Assembly: GCF_023008405.1 (NCBI RefSeq)
Contig: NZ_CP095376.1
Coordinates: forward strand, 3,062,001 to 3,126,000
DNA from: Amycolatopsis sp. FBCC-B4732
GTDB lineage: Bacteria > Actinomycetota > Actinomycetes > Mycobacteriales > Pseudonocardiaceae
Direction: 5' to 3'
DNA: 64,000 bases
The notes under the pieces are model-generated. The model did no database searches, had not been told where the DNA came from, and worked only from the letters and a program-made list of their open reading frames with translations. Position 1 is the stretch's first letter. Every line of letters begins with the position of its first letter. The position numbers were made by a program, and so were the translations under genes. Of this stretch, positions 51,271-60,774 are shown piece by piece.

Positions 51271-54072
51271 TCACGAACGAGGTCCGGTGCTGAGCCGGCT
51301 GACGAGCTGGATGCGGGATCGGACGTCGAGTTTCCGGAACGCGCGGCTCAGGTGCGCCTCGACCGTCTTCTCCGTGACGTAGAGCCGTTCGGCGATCTGG
51401 CGGTTGGTCAGCGCGTCGGCCGCCAGCTGGGCGACCCGGCGCTCCGACGGGGTCAACGCGCTGACACCCGTGACGCGCAGCCGCGGCGGACGGCCGCCTT
51501 TCGTCGTGAGACCGGCTGTCAACCGGTCGGCCAGCGGGTGCGCCTGGCACTCCAGGGCCAGCTCGGCGGCACGCCGGATGGTCGCGCGGGCCGTGCTCCG
51601 GTCGCCGCCGCGCATGTGCAGCTGCCCGAGGTCGGCCAGGGTGTGCGCGTGCTCCAGCCGGCCGGGTCCGGTGCGCAGCAGCTCGACGGCCTCCTCGAGG
51701 TAGCGGCGCGCGTCCGTGGGCCTGGCCAGCCGGGCCGAGGCGCGGAGCGCGACCGCGATGTGACGCGGAACGGCGAAGCCACGGGCGAGCCGGAGCTGCT
51801 CGCCGATCAGCGCCGAGGCCTCGGCGGGCCGCTCGGCCAGCAGGTGGGCCCGGGCCGCCAGCAACCGCCACGGCACGTCCCACAGCTCGCCGGCACCCCA
51901 CCGCTCGTACGACTCCCGGCAGAGCGCCGCGTCGGCCAGCGCGCGGACGTGGTCTCCCTGAGCCAGCCGGAGCCGGATCCGCGAACCCAGCAGCCACAGG
52001 TGCGCCGAGGAGTGCGGGGAGCGGTCGCCGCCGAGTACCCCGGCCGCGAGCACGGCCGCGGCGTCCGAGGTCCGGTCGTGCTCGAGGTGCACGTCGGCCG
52101 CGGTCGCCTCCAGCAGTGGCAGGCCGATGTTCGGTGGTGGCGCGGCCGCCGTACCGAGCTCGAGGTGCTCGGCCGCCTGCGCCAGGTCGCCGCGGAGGAA
52201 CGCGATCCGGGCCAGGTAGCCGCGGACGATGCCGATCGGCAGCAGCAGACCGCGGTCCACGGCGGTGTCCAGCGCCCGCTGCATCCGCCGGTCGGCCTCG
52301 TCGAGCTGATCGGTCACCAGCAGCGTGTGCACGGCTGCCCAGAGCCCGCACCGCTCGGGCGTCAGCACCTCGCCCGCCAGTGCGGACCTGGCGAAGGCCA
52401 GCGCCTCGCCGACCGGGCGGCCGGCGAGCACGGCCTCCAAGGCCGCTTGGGAGTCCAGGACCGCCTGCGGCCGGCCGGTCCGGCGGCCGAAGGAGTCCAG
52501 CCGGTGTAGCAGTTCCGCCCGCCCGCCCAGGTCGGCCCGTGCCATCCCGATGAGCTCCGCCTCGACCTCCAGCACCAGCCCGGGATCCTCGGCGTCGGCC
52601 AGGTCCGCCAATGCCCGCACGAGCAGCGGAACCGCCTCCCGCGGCTCACCGCAGGCGTTGCGGAACCGGGCGTAGCTGTACGCGCACAAGACTCGTTGCC
52701 GGCCGCCGTCGGCCAGGGCCAGCGCTTCCCGGAGGTGGCCGTCGGCTTCGGCGAGGGCCAGGTGGTGCGCGCGGCAGTTGCCCAGCTGCCGGCTCACCTC
52801 CGCGCGCTGCGCCGGCAGCGGTGGTTCGGCGCGTGCCCGGTCGAGGAACACCGCCGCGTTCTCCGGCGCCCCGTGCCGGAAGGCCTGGTCGGCCGCGGCC
52901 GCCAGCAGCCCGACGCGGCCGGGCACCCCGGCCGGCGTGGTCCGCAGCAGGTGGGCGGCGACCCGGGTGACCGGCCGGCCCGCCTCGAGCAGCACCCGCG
53001 CGGCCCGTTCGTGCTCTTGCCCGAGTTCCGGCACCGGGATCAACGCGTGCGCGACATCGCGCACGACCGCGTGGACGAAGGCGGGCGGATCGGCCCGGTC
53101 GAAGATCCCTTCACGCGTCAGGCGGCGCGCGGCGGCGACCACCTCCGGCGCCGGCACGCCGGCCAGCCCGGCCACCTCGGCGAGCGCCGCGTCGTCGCCC
53201 AGCACCGCGACGGCCCGGGCCACCGCGCGCACCGGCGGAGGCTGCCGGCGCAACCGTGCCGTCACGTACCACCGGATCGCGTCAGGACCGGCCGCGGCGA
53301 CGGCGGCGGCTCCTTCGGCGGTGGGCCGGACGCCGTCGGTGGCCAGGACGCGCAGCAGTTCCCGGACGAAGAGCGGGTTCCCGCCGGTGAGGGCGTGGCA
53401 GGCGGCGCAGAACTCCTCGTGCGCGGCCGGGCCCAGCTCGCGGCGGACCAGCTCCGCGACCGCGCGGCCGCTCAGGTTCCGGGGACGCAGGAGCGTCAGC
53501 TCGTCCGTGGCGAGGAGGTCGTCGGCCAGCCCGTCTTCGCCGTGGTCGGCGGACCTCGTCGTGACCACCACCAGCGCGGCGCAGGAGTCGAGCCGGCGGG
53601 CCAGGAAACCCAGGAACCGGAGGGACGGGAGATCGGCCCAGTGCACGTCGTCCACCAGCAGGACCGGCGTGGCCCGCTCGGCCAAGGTGACCAGCAGCCA
53701 GTACAAGCCGTTCAGCACCGCGTACGACGCGCCCGGGGCGATGGTCTGGTCCGCGGCGCCGAACAGGCCTTCGGCGTTCCCCGCCGCACCGCCGAACAGC
53801 CGGGCGCGCTCGGGTCCCGCCGCGGGGAGCACGGGCTCGAAGAGCTGGCGCACCACCCCGAAAGCGAACTCGCGCTCGAGTTCCGCGGCGCGCGCGGACA
53901 GCACCGTGCACCCCCGGTCCGCCGCCAGCCGGCGAACTTCCTTCAGCAGCGCCGTCTTCCCCGCACCGGCGCCACCGTCGAGGACGACCACCCCGCCCTG
54001 GCCGGCACCGAGGCGGGCGAGCGACCTTTCCAGTGCACGTACTTCGGCGTCCCGTTCGACGAGCTCCGTCAC
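51271..54072 (-). CDS. LAL-type AAA-like LuxR transcriptional regulator
   Basis: A 933-residue large ATP-binding LuxR-family regulator (MalT-like). Walker A is GGAGAGKT (33-40) and the Walker B region VLLVDDVHWAD; a long helical-repeat (TPR-like) domain follows; the C-terminal HTH is LTPSERRVAQLAADALTNRQ, IAERLYVTEKTVEAHLSRAF. LAL proteins usually activate a neighbouring gene cluster on binding a small signal. It starts with GTG 54072 and lies 103 bp after the Hint-domain gene on the same strand, so those two unknown genes are its likeliest targets. Confidence 0.9.
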   Translation of the reverse strand: MTELVERDAEVRALERSLARLGAGQGGVVVLDGGAGAGKTALLKEVRRLAADRGCTVLSARAAELEREFAFGVVRQLFEPVLPAAGPERARLFGGAAGNAEGLFGAADQTIAPGASYAVLNGLYWLLVTLAERATPVLLVDDVHWADLPSLRFLGFLARRLDSCAALVVVTTRSADHGEDGLADDLLATDELTLLRPRNLSGRAVAELVRRELGPAAHEEFCAACHALTGGNPLFVRELLRVLATDGVRPTAEGAAAVAAAGPDAIRWYVTARLRRQPPPVRAVARAVAVLGDDAALAEVAGLAGVPAPEVVAAARRLTREGIFDRADPPAFVHAVVRDVAHALIPVPELGQEHERAARVLLEAGRPVTRVAAHLLRTTPAGVPGRVGLLAAAADQAFRHGAPENAAVFLDRARAEPPLPAQRAEVSRQLGNCRAHHLALAEADGHLREALALADGGRQRVLCAYSYARFRNACGEPREAVPLLVRALADLADAEDPGLVLEVEAELIGMARADLGGRAELLHRLDSFGRRTGRPQAVLDSQAALEAVLAGRPVGEALAFARSALAGEVLTPERCGLWAAVHTLLVTDQLDEADRRMQRALDTAVDRGLLLPIGIVRGYLARIAFLRGDLAQAAEHLELGTAAAPPPNIGLPLLEATAADVHLEHDRTSDAAAVLAAGVLGGDRSPHSSAHLWLLGSRIRLRLAQGDHVRALADAALCRESYERWGAGELWDVPWRLLAARAHLLAERPAEASALIGEQLRLARGFAVPRHIAVALRASARLARPTDARRYLEEAVELLRTGPGRLEHAHTLADLGQLHMRGGDRSTARATIRRAAELALECQAHPLADRLTAGLTTKGGRPPRLRVTGVSALTPSERRVAQLAADALTNRQIAERLYVTEKTVEAHLSRAFRKLDVRSRIQLVSRLSTGPRS

Positions 54073-54126
54073 CGGAGACCCACTCCGATCTGCGGCCGCC
54101 CGGACCCACGCGTTTCGTGGTCAGGC

Positions 54127-54141
54127 AGGGATTTTCACCCT
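54127..54141. promoter_or_regulatory. Inverted repeat before the LAL gene
   Basis: AGGGATTTTCACCCT has AGGG/CCCT arms. The minus-strand reading of 60537-60548, AGGGATTTCCCT, shares AGGGATTT and CCCT. The pairing suggests a common regulator, but both are short. Confidence 0.3.
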
Positions 54142-54175
54142 AGCAGTCGGCACTCGGCCGGCGGAGCTTCCGGAC

Positions 54176-56458
54176 TCATCGACGCGCTCGCACCCGGCTC
54201 GCCAGCAGCTCCCCGACGTACCGTCCCGCGGCCACCGCCATGGCCCTGGCGGCGGACTGGGCGGGGCGGTCCGCCGTCCCGGCGCCGTGCCGCCCGAGGG
54301 CGACCCGGCCGAGCACCGTTCCGCCGTCGCCGAACACGAAGTGCTCGCCGTGGCCCGTGGCGGACAACGGCACGCCGAATCGGCCGAGCAGCTCGCCGTC
54401 GGTGTGGAGGGAGCCGAGCAAGGCAGCCGAGGGGAGGAGGGGCCCGAACTCGACGTCGGTGTCCGGCGCGAAGTGCCAGCCCGGCCGCTTTCGCGTGGCC
54501 GGCGCCGTCACCCGCCGGACGACGTCCTCGGCGTCGCCGCGCACGCGCAGCTCGACGTCCAGCACGGCGACCGCCGGGACGTCTCCGAGCAGTTCGACGT
54601 CGTGCAGGCACAGGGTGAACGGCTCCTCGGGATCGGCGTCCGGACGCCAGCCCGTCGCGCAGTTCCGCCGGAACAGCCGGCCGTACCTTCGCACCAGCTC
54701 CGTCTCGAGCGCGGACGCGTGCGGGTCCCATTCGCCGTCGCGCAGGTAGTACCCGGGGCCGGGGATCTCCGGACGTCCGGCGCCGTCGGCCGCCCGGGCC
54801 GCCTCACCGATCCCGGACAGGTCGAGGCGCCCCAGGATGTCGAGCAGGTCCGCGTGCGGATCGGCGACCTGTTCGCGGACGTCGTCCAGCGCGCGGTCCA
54901 TCGCCGCGACCACGGCGAGGGTGGCGGCGACGTCGTGGAAGGGATCCGCCGACTCGGCGTCGACGGTGACGAACGTGCCCGGGCCACCGACGTAGTAGGC
55001 GGCGTGCCCGCGGTCCCCGGTGGCGACCACGAGGTCGTGGACCAGCTCGTCCGGCCGGTCCGGGGCCGGTTCGTGCGCCGTCACCTCCCGGACGGTCACC
55101 GGTTCGCCGCCGACGGTGGCCAGCTCGGCTCCGACGGCGAGCGAGCCGATGCCGTCGGCGATCATCGTCGGCACGGCGTCCGCGAGGTTCCACGGGTCGA
55201 CCGCGCACCGCCGGGGCCCGGGGCCGTCGGCCGCGCGGAACGGGTGCCCCGAAGTCGCGAAGACGTTCAGCCCGTTCACCGAGTACAGCGGCCGGCCGAG
55301 CCGGGCGGGCCGCTCGGTCAGCACGACCGTTCCGGTGCCGCCGCCGGACCGCACCTCGTCCCCGATCCGGACGTCTTCGATCGGCTTCACCGAGCCGTCG
55401 GCCATCAGCACGCCGGTGCCCGCGCCGAGGCAGCTGCTCGGCTGCGGCCGGTACCGGGCGAGCGGACCCCACAGGCACAGGCTGAGCGAATAGCCGTTCG
55501 TCACCCCCTGGTGTTCGCGCACCGGGGGCATCGGCGGCTTGGACGCGTACGACGACGTCACCAGCTCCGGCAGGCCGGCGGTCAGGCTCCCCGCCGTCGC
55601 CGGCTCGACGTCCGCCCCGGAAAGCGGCCGGTACCAGGTGGTGTAGCCGCCGTTCCACCAGTTCCCCTCGGCGACCTCGCCCGGCACGATCAGCCCCCGG
55701 GCCCGCAGCGCCCGGATCTCGGCGTCGACGTCCGGGCACGCCAGGGCCCCGAGGACCACCCAGAGGGTGTACAGGAACCACACCGCCGCGTTCGTGCTGT
55801 CGCCGCCGGTGCCGATGGCGCCGTTGAGGTTCGCGACCAGGGTGTCGTCGGCCAGCAGGCGAACGAGCTGTGCGCGGGCCTCGGCGAGCTGCCCGGCGGC
55901 CGTCAGGGCCCGCAGCGCCGACGCCGTCGGCTCGTAGGCGGTCTGCACGGTCACGAGGTAGCTCGCGGTCAGCGCGGGCCGGAACTGGCTGTCCATGGCC
56001 GCCAGTTCCCCGGCCAGCTTGCCCGTGTCCAGCGGGATCCCCGCGGCCCGGCGGGCGGCGTCGGTGAGCACGGCCAGTGCGTACGCCCGCCACCACGGCT
56101 GGTCGAGCCCGCGGGACCGCACCGCGGTGGTGACCGCCGTCGCGGCGGCGGTCACCATCCGCTTCGGGAAGAACGCGTCCGCGTACCCGGCGAACGGGCC
56201 TTCGTAGGAATAGGAGATGTAGTAGCCCGAGCCGTTCTCGGCCGGCTGGGCCGCGATCCGCTCGTTGGGCAGGGCGAGCTGGAGCACCGCGCTCAGCGCA
56301 CCGCGGTGGGCCGCTTCGGCTTCCGGGTGGCCGTAGCCGGGCAGCGACTCCAGCAGCAGCCGCAGGTCCGGCAGCAATCCGGGAACGGGCCGCGCTTCCG
56401 GCGCGGAACCGGTGACGAACCCGGTCAACCGGGCCTGCAGCCGCTGCTGGGAATTCAT
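54176..56458 (-). CDS. 760-residue protein with an internal Hint (intein/hedgehog-like) module
   Basis: I do not recognise the protein as a whole. Residues 1 to about 340 are a mainly helical region with aromatic patches (GYYISYSYEGPFAGYADAFF); residues 343 to about 500 form a Hint module beginning SSCLGAGTGVLMADGSVKPI (Cys343), with TSGHPF as the block-B His and HDLVVATGD-AYYVGG as the closing strand; no C-terminal His-Asn/Cys is visible, so full splicing is unlikely but N-terminal cleavage at Cys343 is possible. Residues 500-760 follow as a separate domain. No signal peptide is seen. ATG 56458 is 7 bp after the 1,314-residue gene, so they are co-expressed. Confidence 0.75.
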   Translation of the reverse strand: MNSQQRLQARLTGFVTGSAPEARPVPGLLPDLRLLLESLPGYGHPEAEAAHRGALSAVLQLALPNERIAAQPAENGSGYYISYSYEGPFAGYADAFFPKRMVTAAATAVTTAVRSRGLDQPWWRAYALAVLTDAARRAAGIPLDTGKLAGELAAMDSQFRPALTASYLVTVQTAYEPTASALRALTAAGQLAEARAQLVRLLADDTLVANLNGAIGTGGDSTNAAVWFLYTLWVVLGALACPDVDAEIRALRARGLIVPGEVAEGNWWNGGYTTWYRPLSGADVEPATAGSLTAGLPELVTSSYASKPPMPPVREHQGVTNGYSLSLCLWGPLARYRPQPSSCLGAGTGVLMADGSVKPIEDVRIGDEVRSGGGTGTVVLTERPARLGRPLYSVNGLNVFATSGHPFRAADGPGPRRCAVDPWNLADAVPTMIADGIGSLAVGAELATVGGEPVTVREVTAHEPAPDRPDELVHDLVVATGDRGHAAYYVGGPGTFVTVDAESADPFHDVAATLAVVAAMDRALDDVREQVADPHADLLDILGRLDLSGIGEAARAADGAGRPEIPGPGYYLRDGEWDPHASALETELVRRYGRLFRRNCATGWRPDADPEEPFTLCLHDVELLGDVPAVAVLDVELRVRGDAEDVVRRVTAPATRKRPGWHFAPDTDVEFGPLLPSAALLGSLHTDGELLGRFGVPLSATGHGEHFVFGDGGTVLGRVALGRHGAGTADRPAQSAARAMAVAAGRYVGELLASRVRARR

Positions 56459-56465
56459 CGGCGCC

Positions 56466-59400
56466 TCAGCCGGCCGGGGTGAGCACGGTGGCCGGCGTTC
56501 CGACGACGACGTCGAAGGACGTCGACGTGCCCCCGCAGGGGTTGCTCGCCGTGATGCTGCTGCGGGTCCGCGACTCGCCGGCCGCCGGCTTGCCGTTGGG
56601 TTTGATGGCGCCGGTCTTGTCGTCGAACCGGAGGAACTCCGGCAGCGGGTCACCGCCGTGGCGGAACTTCATCGGCGTGCTCGGCAGGACCGCGAACCCC
56701 GGACCGAAGGTCTGCTGCTCCGACGGCGTGCTGCCGGGCGGGAAGGTCAGGTCGGGCATGGTCATGAAGTTGGGGGCCATCCCCGCCATGGTGAGGGTGA
56801 AGACCGATCCCGGCGTGGGCACGATGTCGGGCGACGGCGTGAACTGGTCGGTCACCACGAGCCCGCTTTCCCGGCGCGCCAGCCACAGGAAGGTCTTCCC
56901 CATCGCGGGCTGGTAGTGCCCGTCGCTGTCGACCGTCGCCGGCACCAGCTTGATGTCGAGCGAGACGAGGAACTTCTCGTCCCCGGTCAGCCGGGCAGGC
57001 CCCCACGGCTGACCGATCCAGGTCTGGCACACCACCACGACCGGCGACGAGTCCCGGGGCTCGTCGGGAGCGGGCAGCTTCGGCTGGAACGAGACCGACC
57101 GGTCGTCCATCAGGCTGAGGTAGCGCACGACCGGTGGCTTCGCGGGATCCGGCCGCAGCACGGTGAAGATGGTGCTCAACCCGGACGCGTCGGTGGTCAC
57201 CTGCCACACGCAGTCGGGCAGCGAAGTGCCGGCACCGTACCGGATCGTGCCGTCCGGGTTCGCCTGCACCACGTCGCCGTCCACGGTCAGGGTGCTGCCG
57301 ACCATCAGCAGGCTGCCCCGGTCCGGGTTCCGGTACGGAACGGCGTAGTCGAGGCTGCCCTTCTTCTGCCCGACCCGGAACCCCGCCGGCGCCGCGTAGC
57401 CGTTGACGAAGTTCTCGATCTCGTCGGGTACCTGCTTGAACAGCTCGTAGAGCATCAGGCCGACGCCGGCGAGCGCGGCGAGGACCGCCAGCGGCCCGGC
57501 GAGCGCGAACATCGCCGCGAGTGTCCCCGCGGCCGCGATCATGCCCCCGGCGACCAGCCACTCGCCCGCCATCGCGAGCAGCATCAGCGACCCGCTGACG
57601 ATGTTCAGCACGTCCGAAGCGACCGCGAGACCGGACTCCCCTTCGGCCAGGTGCACGATGCTCACGACGATCCCGGCCAGGATGAAGAGGGGGCCGACCC
57701 GGGTCGCGACGAACTCGTCGAGGTTCGCTCCGAACACCTTCGACACGAGCGACGCCTCCTCGGCCGTGGCGGTCGTCTCGGTCACCAGGACGGCCGTGAG
57801 GTTGGCGTCACCGCTGGTGACCAGCTTGCCGACGGTGCCCTCGATGTCCCCGATCCAGCGGGCCGTCGAGTTCCCGATCTTGACCAGTCCCTGCTCCAGC
57901 GGCCCGGCCTCGCCCTTCACGACGATGCTCCCCACGGCCGCGATCCGCTGGGACGCCGTCATCCCCTTCACGCTGAAGATCGCGTAGAGGCGGACGCCCC
58001 GCTTGGCCACCGCCGAGACGATCTGCAGTCCCAGCTGGACGGTGTCGATCACGAGGGTGGCCCGCTGGGTCTTGCTCAGCTGGTCCCAGCTCTTGAAGGC
58101 GCTGAACAGGTTGAACACGGCCAGCCCGGTGATCCCGCCGATCAGGGCCGACCCGAACAGCTCCCCGACCGACGCCAGCCTCGGGAACTTGCCGGAGAAC
58201 CACGTGAGCCACTGCCCGGCGATGTAGGGCAGCGCCAGGGTGTCCTGGACGGTCCCGGAGATCGCCAGCAGCGCCTCGATCGAGTCGTGCAGCAGGCGGT
58301 CGGCCTGCTCCTCCTGCAGGATCGCGCCGATCGACCGGGCGGCCTCGGCGATCTGCGCGTCCTCGTTGTGCACGTTGCCCTCGACGAACGCCTGCAGGTA
58401 CTCCTTGACGAGGTCGAAGCTCACGGCCTCGCCGAGGAACCCGAACATGCTGGGCAGGATGTTGGTGGCCAGGAAGGTGTTGATGGTGCTCACGTACCGC
58501 TGGGCGAAGAAGCCCGAGGGGTCCAGCGCGGTCAGCACGGCCACGTTCTGCTGGAACAGCCGGGTCAGGCCGGTGCCGTCGCCGGACCCGGTGTTGACCG
58601 ACATCTGCAGCGAGATGTTCGCGAGGATGCCCGGCGCCACGTTGTAGCTGTAGAAGGCGAACGCCCAGTAGAGGCGGTTGGTCTTCGCGTACTGCCCGGC
58701 GTTGCGGACTTCGGCGATGAGGTCGGCGTGGAGGTCGCCGGTGGCGGCCGGGCCGGCGACGACGTTCGCCTTGATGTCGGCGATGTCGGCCTTCACCGCG
58801 GCGTCGATCGTGGCCTCGTAGGTCTTGGCGTTGGTGATCTGGTCGGCGAGGTAGTCGGCGGTCATCGGGCAGTGCTTCTGCCATTCGACGCCGAACAGCC
58901 GCTGCCCGTGGGCGTGGTAGACCGGCGACGTGGCCATCCCGGTCTTCAGCCAGGTCATCGCGCGCGGGCCGTTGAGGTAGCGGCAGTGGTCCTCCGAGCC
59001 GTCGGCCAGGCCGTAGGTCAGCACGGCCGTCGCGAGGGACTGGTACCACTTCGCCGGTTCGTCCACGCCCGTGACCGCGCTGCCGGCCACCTCGGCGAGT
59101 TCCCCGGTCAGGGCCGGCTGGGGGACGCCGGGGAACAGCCGCCCCCACAGGTCGCCCGGGATGCAGCTGTTCATGATGGTGCTGAGGCTGTCGTTGACCC
59201 CGGCCTGCACGACGTCGCTCCAGGCGCCGGTCCCGTCCTTGACGAACGGCGTCATCGCGAGCAGGCCGTAGATGTCGGCGTTCTTGGCGGCGGCGGCCTG
59301 CTCGGCGGCCATGCGGTGCAGCTGCGGGTGCAGGTCCCGGTGCAATGAGATCGCCGCCAGGGCGTCCTCGGTGCTCAACCGGACCGCCCCGTCGAGCGAG

Positions 59401-60410
59401 GCGCCGTCGGCCCGCAGGCGCCCGTCGGCCGGCAGGCCGGTCCGCCGCTGGTGCTCCGGGTCGAGGTCGTGCCACACCAGTTCGTCGCCGAGCACGGCGG
59501 CACCGGTAACCGGCTCACCGGCGATGACCAGCCGGCCGTCGAAGACCCCGAACGGCGCCGTGTCGGCACTGGTCCGGTAGTAGCCGGTGACCTTCGGAGC
59601 GGCCCGCACCCCGCGGAAGCCCACGAGCGTGCCCTTGGGCGCGACGCCGTCGATCTCGAGGACCCCGGTGATGCCGAGCGCCGCCGAGTCCTCCTCCGCT
59701 TGCAGCCACCAGGGGTACACGGTGTCCGGCCCGGTGGGCTGGCGCGGTCCCTTGTCCGGCAGGGGGGCGATCGAGGACTTGAAGGTCAGCCGCCAAACGG
59801 GCGGGGCGTCATGCGTGTCGAGCTGGATGCCCGCGGTGAAGGCGTCCGGCTCCCACGGGAGGGCGCCGGTCTCGTTGTCTTCGAACGCGAAGGTGAACTC
59901 GGGCGGCTGAAGGGGGCCGCCGGGGGTGACGGTGTAGGTCAGCTGCAGCCGCTTCGCCACCCATCGAGCGTTTTCCCAGGCCGTCGACTTCGGGTCCCAG
60001 AGCAGGCCGATGGCCGCGCCGCCGGAGGTCTCGTAGCTCGCCCCGCAGTCGAGGGCGACGTCGCAGAGGAACCCCGCCCGGGCCCCGGCCATCACCGAGC
60101 AGAGGTCGTCTTCGGAACCGACGGCGCCGTGCGCGCCGGTTCCGTCGTGGCTCAGCCGCAGGTGGCCACCGCCGAAGGCGCCCCGCCAGGTCAGCACCCG
60201 GTCGTGCTCGTCGTAGCTCCAGGCGTCCCGCGGGACAGGCAGGTGGTCCAGGAAGAGCTGCTCCTCCCCGGCGGCCTCGACCATGGTGACGCGCGCCGGG
60301 ATCGGCCGCTGCGAATTGCCGAAGGTGTCCATGCGGGTCACCACGTAGTCGTGGTGGTGCCGGCGTCCGTTGTCCTGCTGGGCCCGGTCCGTGCTCGACG
60401 TCATCGTCAT
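56466..60410 (-). CDS. 1,314-residue protein with central hydrophobic segment, possible pore-former
   Basis: I do not recognise this protein. Residues 1 to about 340 are beta-rich with charged loops (GAFGGGHLRLSHDGTGAHGA); the middle (about 350-740) is helical; hydrophobic stretches lie near 750 (ALIGGITGLAVFNLFSAF), 900 (GPLFILAGIVVSIVHLAEG) and about 935-990 (GMIAAAGTLAAMFALAGPLA); the C-terminal 320 residues are beta-rich and end with ASNPCGGTSTSFDVVVGTPA, a putative Ig-like domain. No signal peptide is present, so secretion, if any, would need another route. The layout suits a membrane-inserting toxin or envelope-associated protein, which is inference. GGAGGGG lies just before the ATG. 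Confidence 0.75.
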   Translation of the reverse strand: MTMTSSTDRAQQDNGRRHHHDYVVTRMDTFGNSQRPIPARVTMVEAAGEEQLFLDHLPVPRDAWSYDEHDRVLTWRGAFGGGHLRLSHDGTGAHGAVGSEDDLCSVMAGARAGFLCDVALDCGASYETSGGAAIGLLWDPKSTAWENARWVAKRLQLTYTVTPGGPLQPPEFTFAFEDNETGALPWEPDAFTAGIQLDTHDAPPVWRLTFKSSIAPLPDKGPRQPTGPDTVYPWWLQAEEDSAALGITGVLEIDGVAPKGTLVGFRGVRAAPKVTGYYRTSADTAPFGVFDGRLVIAGEPVTGAAVLGDELVWHDLDPEHQRRTGLPADGRLRADGASLDGAVRLSTEDALAAISLHRDLHPQLHRMAAEQAAAAKNADIYGLLAMTPFVKDGTGAWSDVVQAGVNDSLSTIMNSCIPGDLWGRLFPGVPQPALTGELAEVAGSAVTGVDEPAKWYQSLATAVLTYGLADGSEDHCRYLNGPRAMTWLKTGMATSPVYHAHGQRLFGVEWQKHCPMTADYLADQITNAKTYEATIDAAVKADIADIKANVVAGPAATGDLHADLIAEVRNAGQYAKTNRLYWAFAFYSYNVAPGILANISLQMSVNTGSGDGTGLTRLFQQNVAVLTALDPSGFFAQRYVSTINTFLATNILPSMFGFLGEAVSFDLVKEYLQAFVEGNVHNEDAQIAEAARSIGAILQEEQADRLLHDSIEALLAISGTVQDTLALPYIAGQWLTWFSGKFPRLASVGELFGSALIGGITGLAVFNLFSAFKSWDQLSKTQRATLVIDTVQLGLQIVSAVAKRGVRLYAIFSVKGMTASQRIAAVGSIVVKGEAGPLEQGLVKIGNSTARWIGDIEGTVGKLVTSGDANLTAVLVTETTATAEEASLVSKVFGANLDEFVATRVGPLFILAGIVVSIVHLAEGESGLAVASDVLNIVSGSLMLLAMAGEWLVAGGMIAAAGTLAAMFALAGPLAVLAALAGVGLMLYELFKQVPDEIENFVNGYAAPAGFRVGQKKGSLDYAVPYRNPDRGSLLMVGSTLTVDGDVVQANPDGTIRYGAGTSLPDCVWQVTTDASGLSTIFTVLRPDPAKPPVVRYLSLMDDRSVSFQPKLPAPDEPRDSSPVVVVCQTWIGQPWGPARLTGDEKFLVSLDIKLVPATVDSDGHYQPAMGKTFLWLARRESGLVVTDQFTPSPDIVPTPGSVFTLTMAGMAPNFMTMPDLTFPPGSTPSEQQTFGPGFAVLPSTPMKFRHGGDPLPEFLRFDDKTGAIKPNGKPAAGESRTRSSITASNPCGGTSTSFDVVVGTPATVLTPAG

Positions 60411-60514
60411 TTCCCCTCCCGACGGCTCGGCCGCGGGCCACCGCCCGCACCGAAGCGTTTGCTGACGACCGGCGGTCTCCCACCACCGGCGTCGACGACC
60501 CGCCCGACGTTATG

Positions 60515-60536
60515 GACGTGCCGGCACGCGCACGTC
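60515..60536. promoter_or_regulatory. Inverted repeat in the promoter region of the 1,314-residue gene
   Basis: GACGTG and CACGTC stand 10 bp apart with GTGCCGGCAC overlapping the left arm. Followed directly by AGGGAAATCCCT, it makes a dense palindromic block about 110 bp before the start codon, in a suitable place for an activator. Confidence 0.4.
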
Positions 60537-60548
60537 AGGGAAATCCCT
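60537..60548. promoter_or_regulatory. AGGGAAATCCCT palindrome
   Basis: AGGGA and TCCCT arms with AA between them. It shares AGGGATTT and CCCT with the repeat at 54127-54141 before the LAL gene when read on the other strand. Confidence 0.35.
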
Positions 60549-60727
60549 ACAAGAACCCCGCATCCACCGGAGGGGACGGCTTCGTACGTACGGGTCGCTG
60601 TTCGGCTGGGGCGGGGAGGAAGGTGCTGTCCGTATTCGCGGTATCGCAACGGGAGCGACCGTCAAGATCGGTGCGATGTCCACAATAGACTCTCCGGGCC
60701 GCGTCAATGCTGACCAGCCAAATCGTC

Positions 60728-60774
60728 AGGAATGGGCCGGAGAGGTGCTGCCTGCACCCCTCCGGCCCATTCCT
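60728..60774 (-). terminator. Long hairpin terminator after the KamA-like gene
   Basis: AGGAATGGGCCGGAG pairs with CTCCGGCCCATTCCT, extended by GGTGC/GCACC with a single A-C mismatch, about 20 bp of stem around TGCCT. Confidence 0.9.

Noticed and set aside
54900..55440. A splicing intein interrupting a housekeeping gene
   Set aside because: No C-terminal His-Asn plus nucleophile is visible, and the flanking sequence does not look like a split housekeeping protein.
52778..56482. A 1,234-residue open frame antisense to the LAL and Hint-domain genes
   Set aside because: Composition is Arg/Ala/Pro-rich and shadow-like; the minus-strand genes have clear Walker, HTH and Hint motifs.
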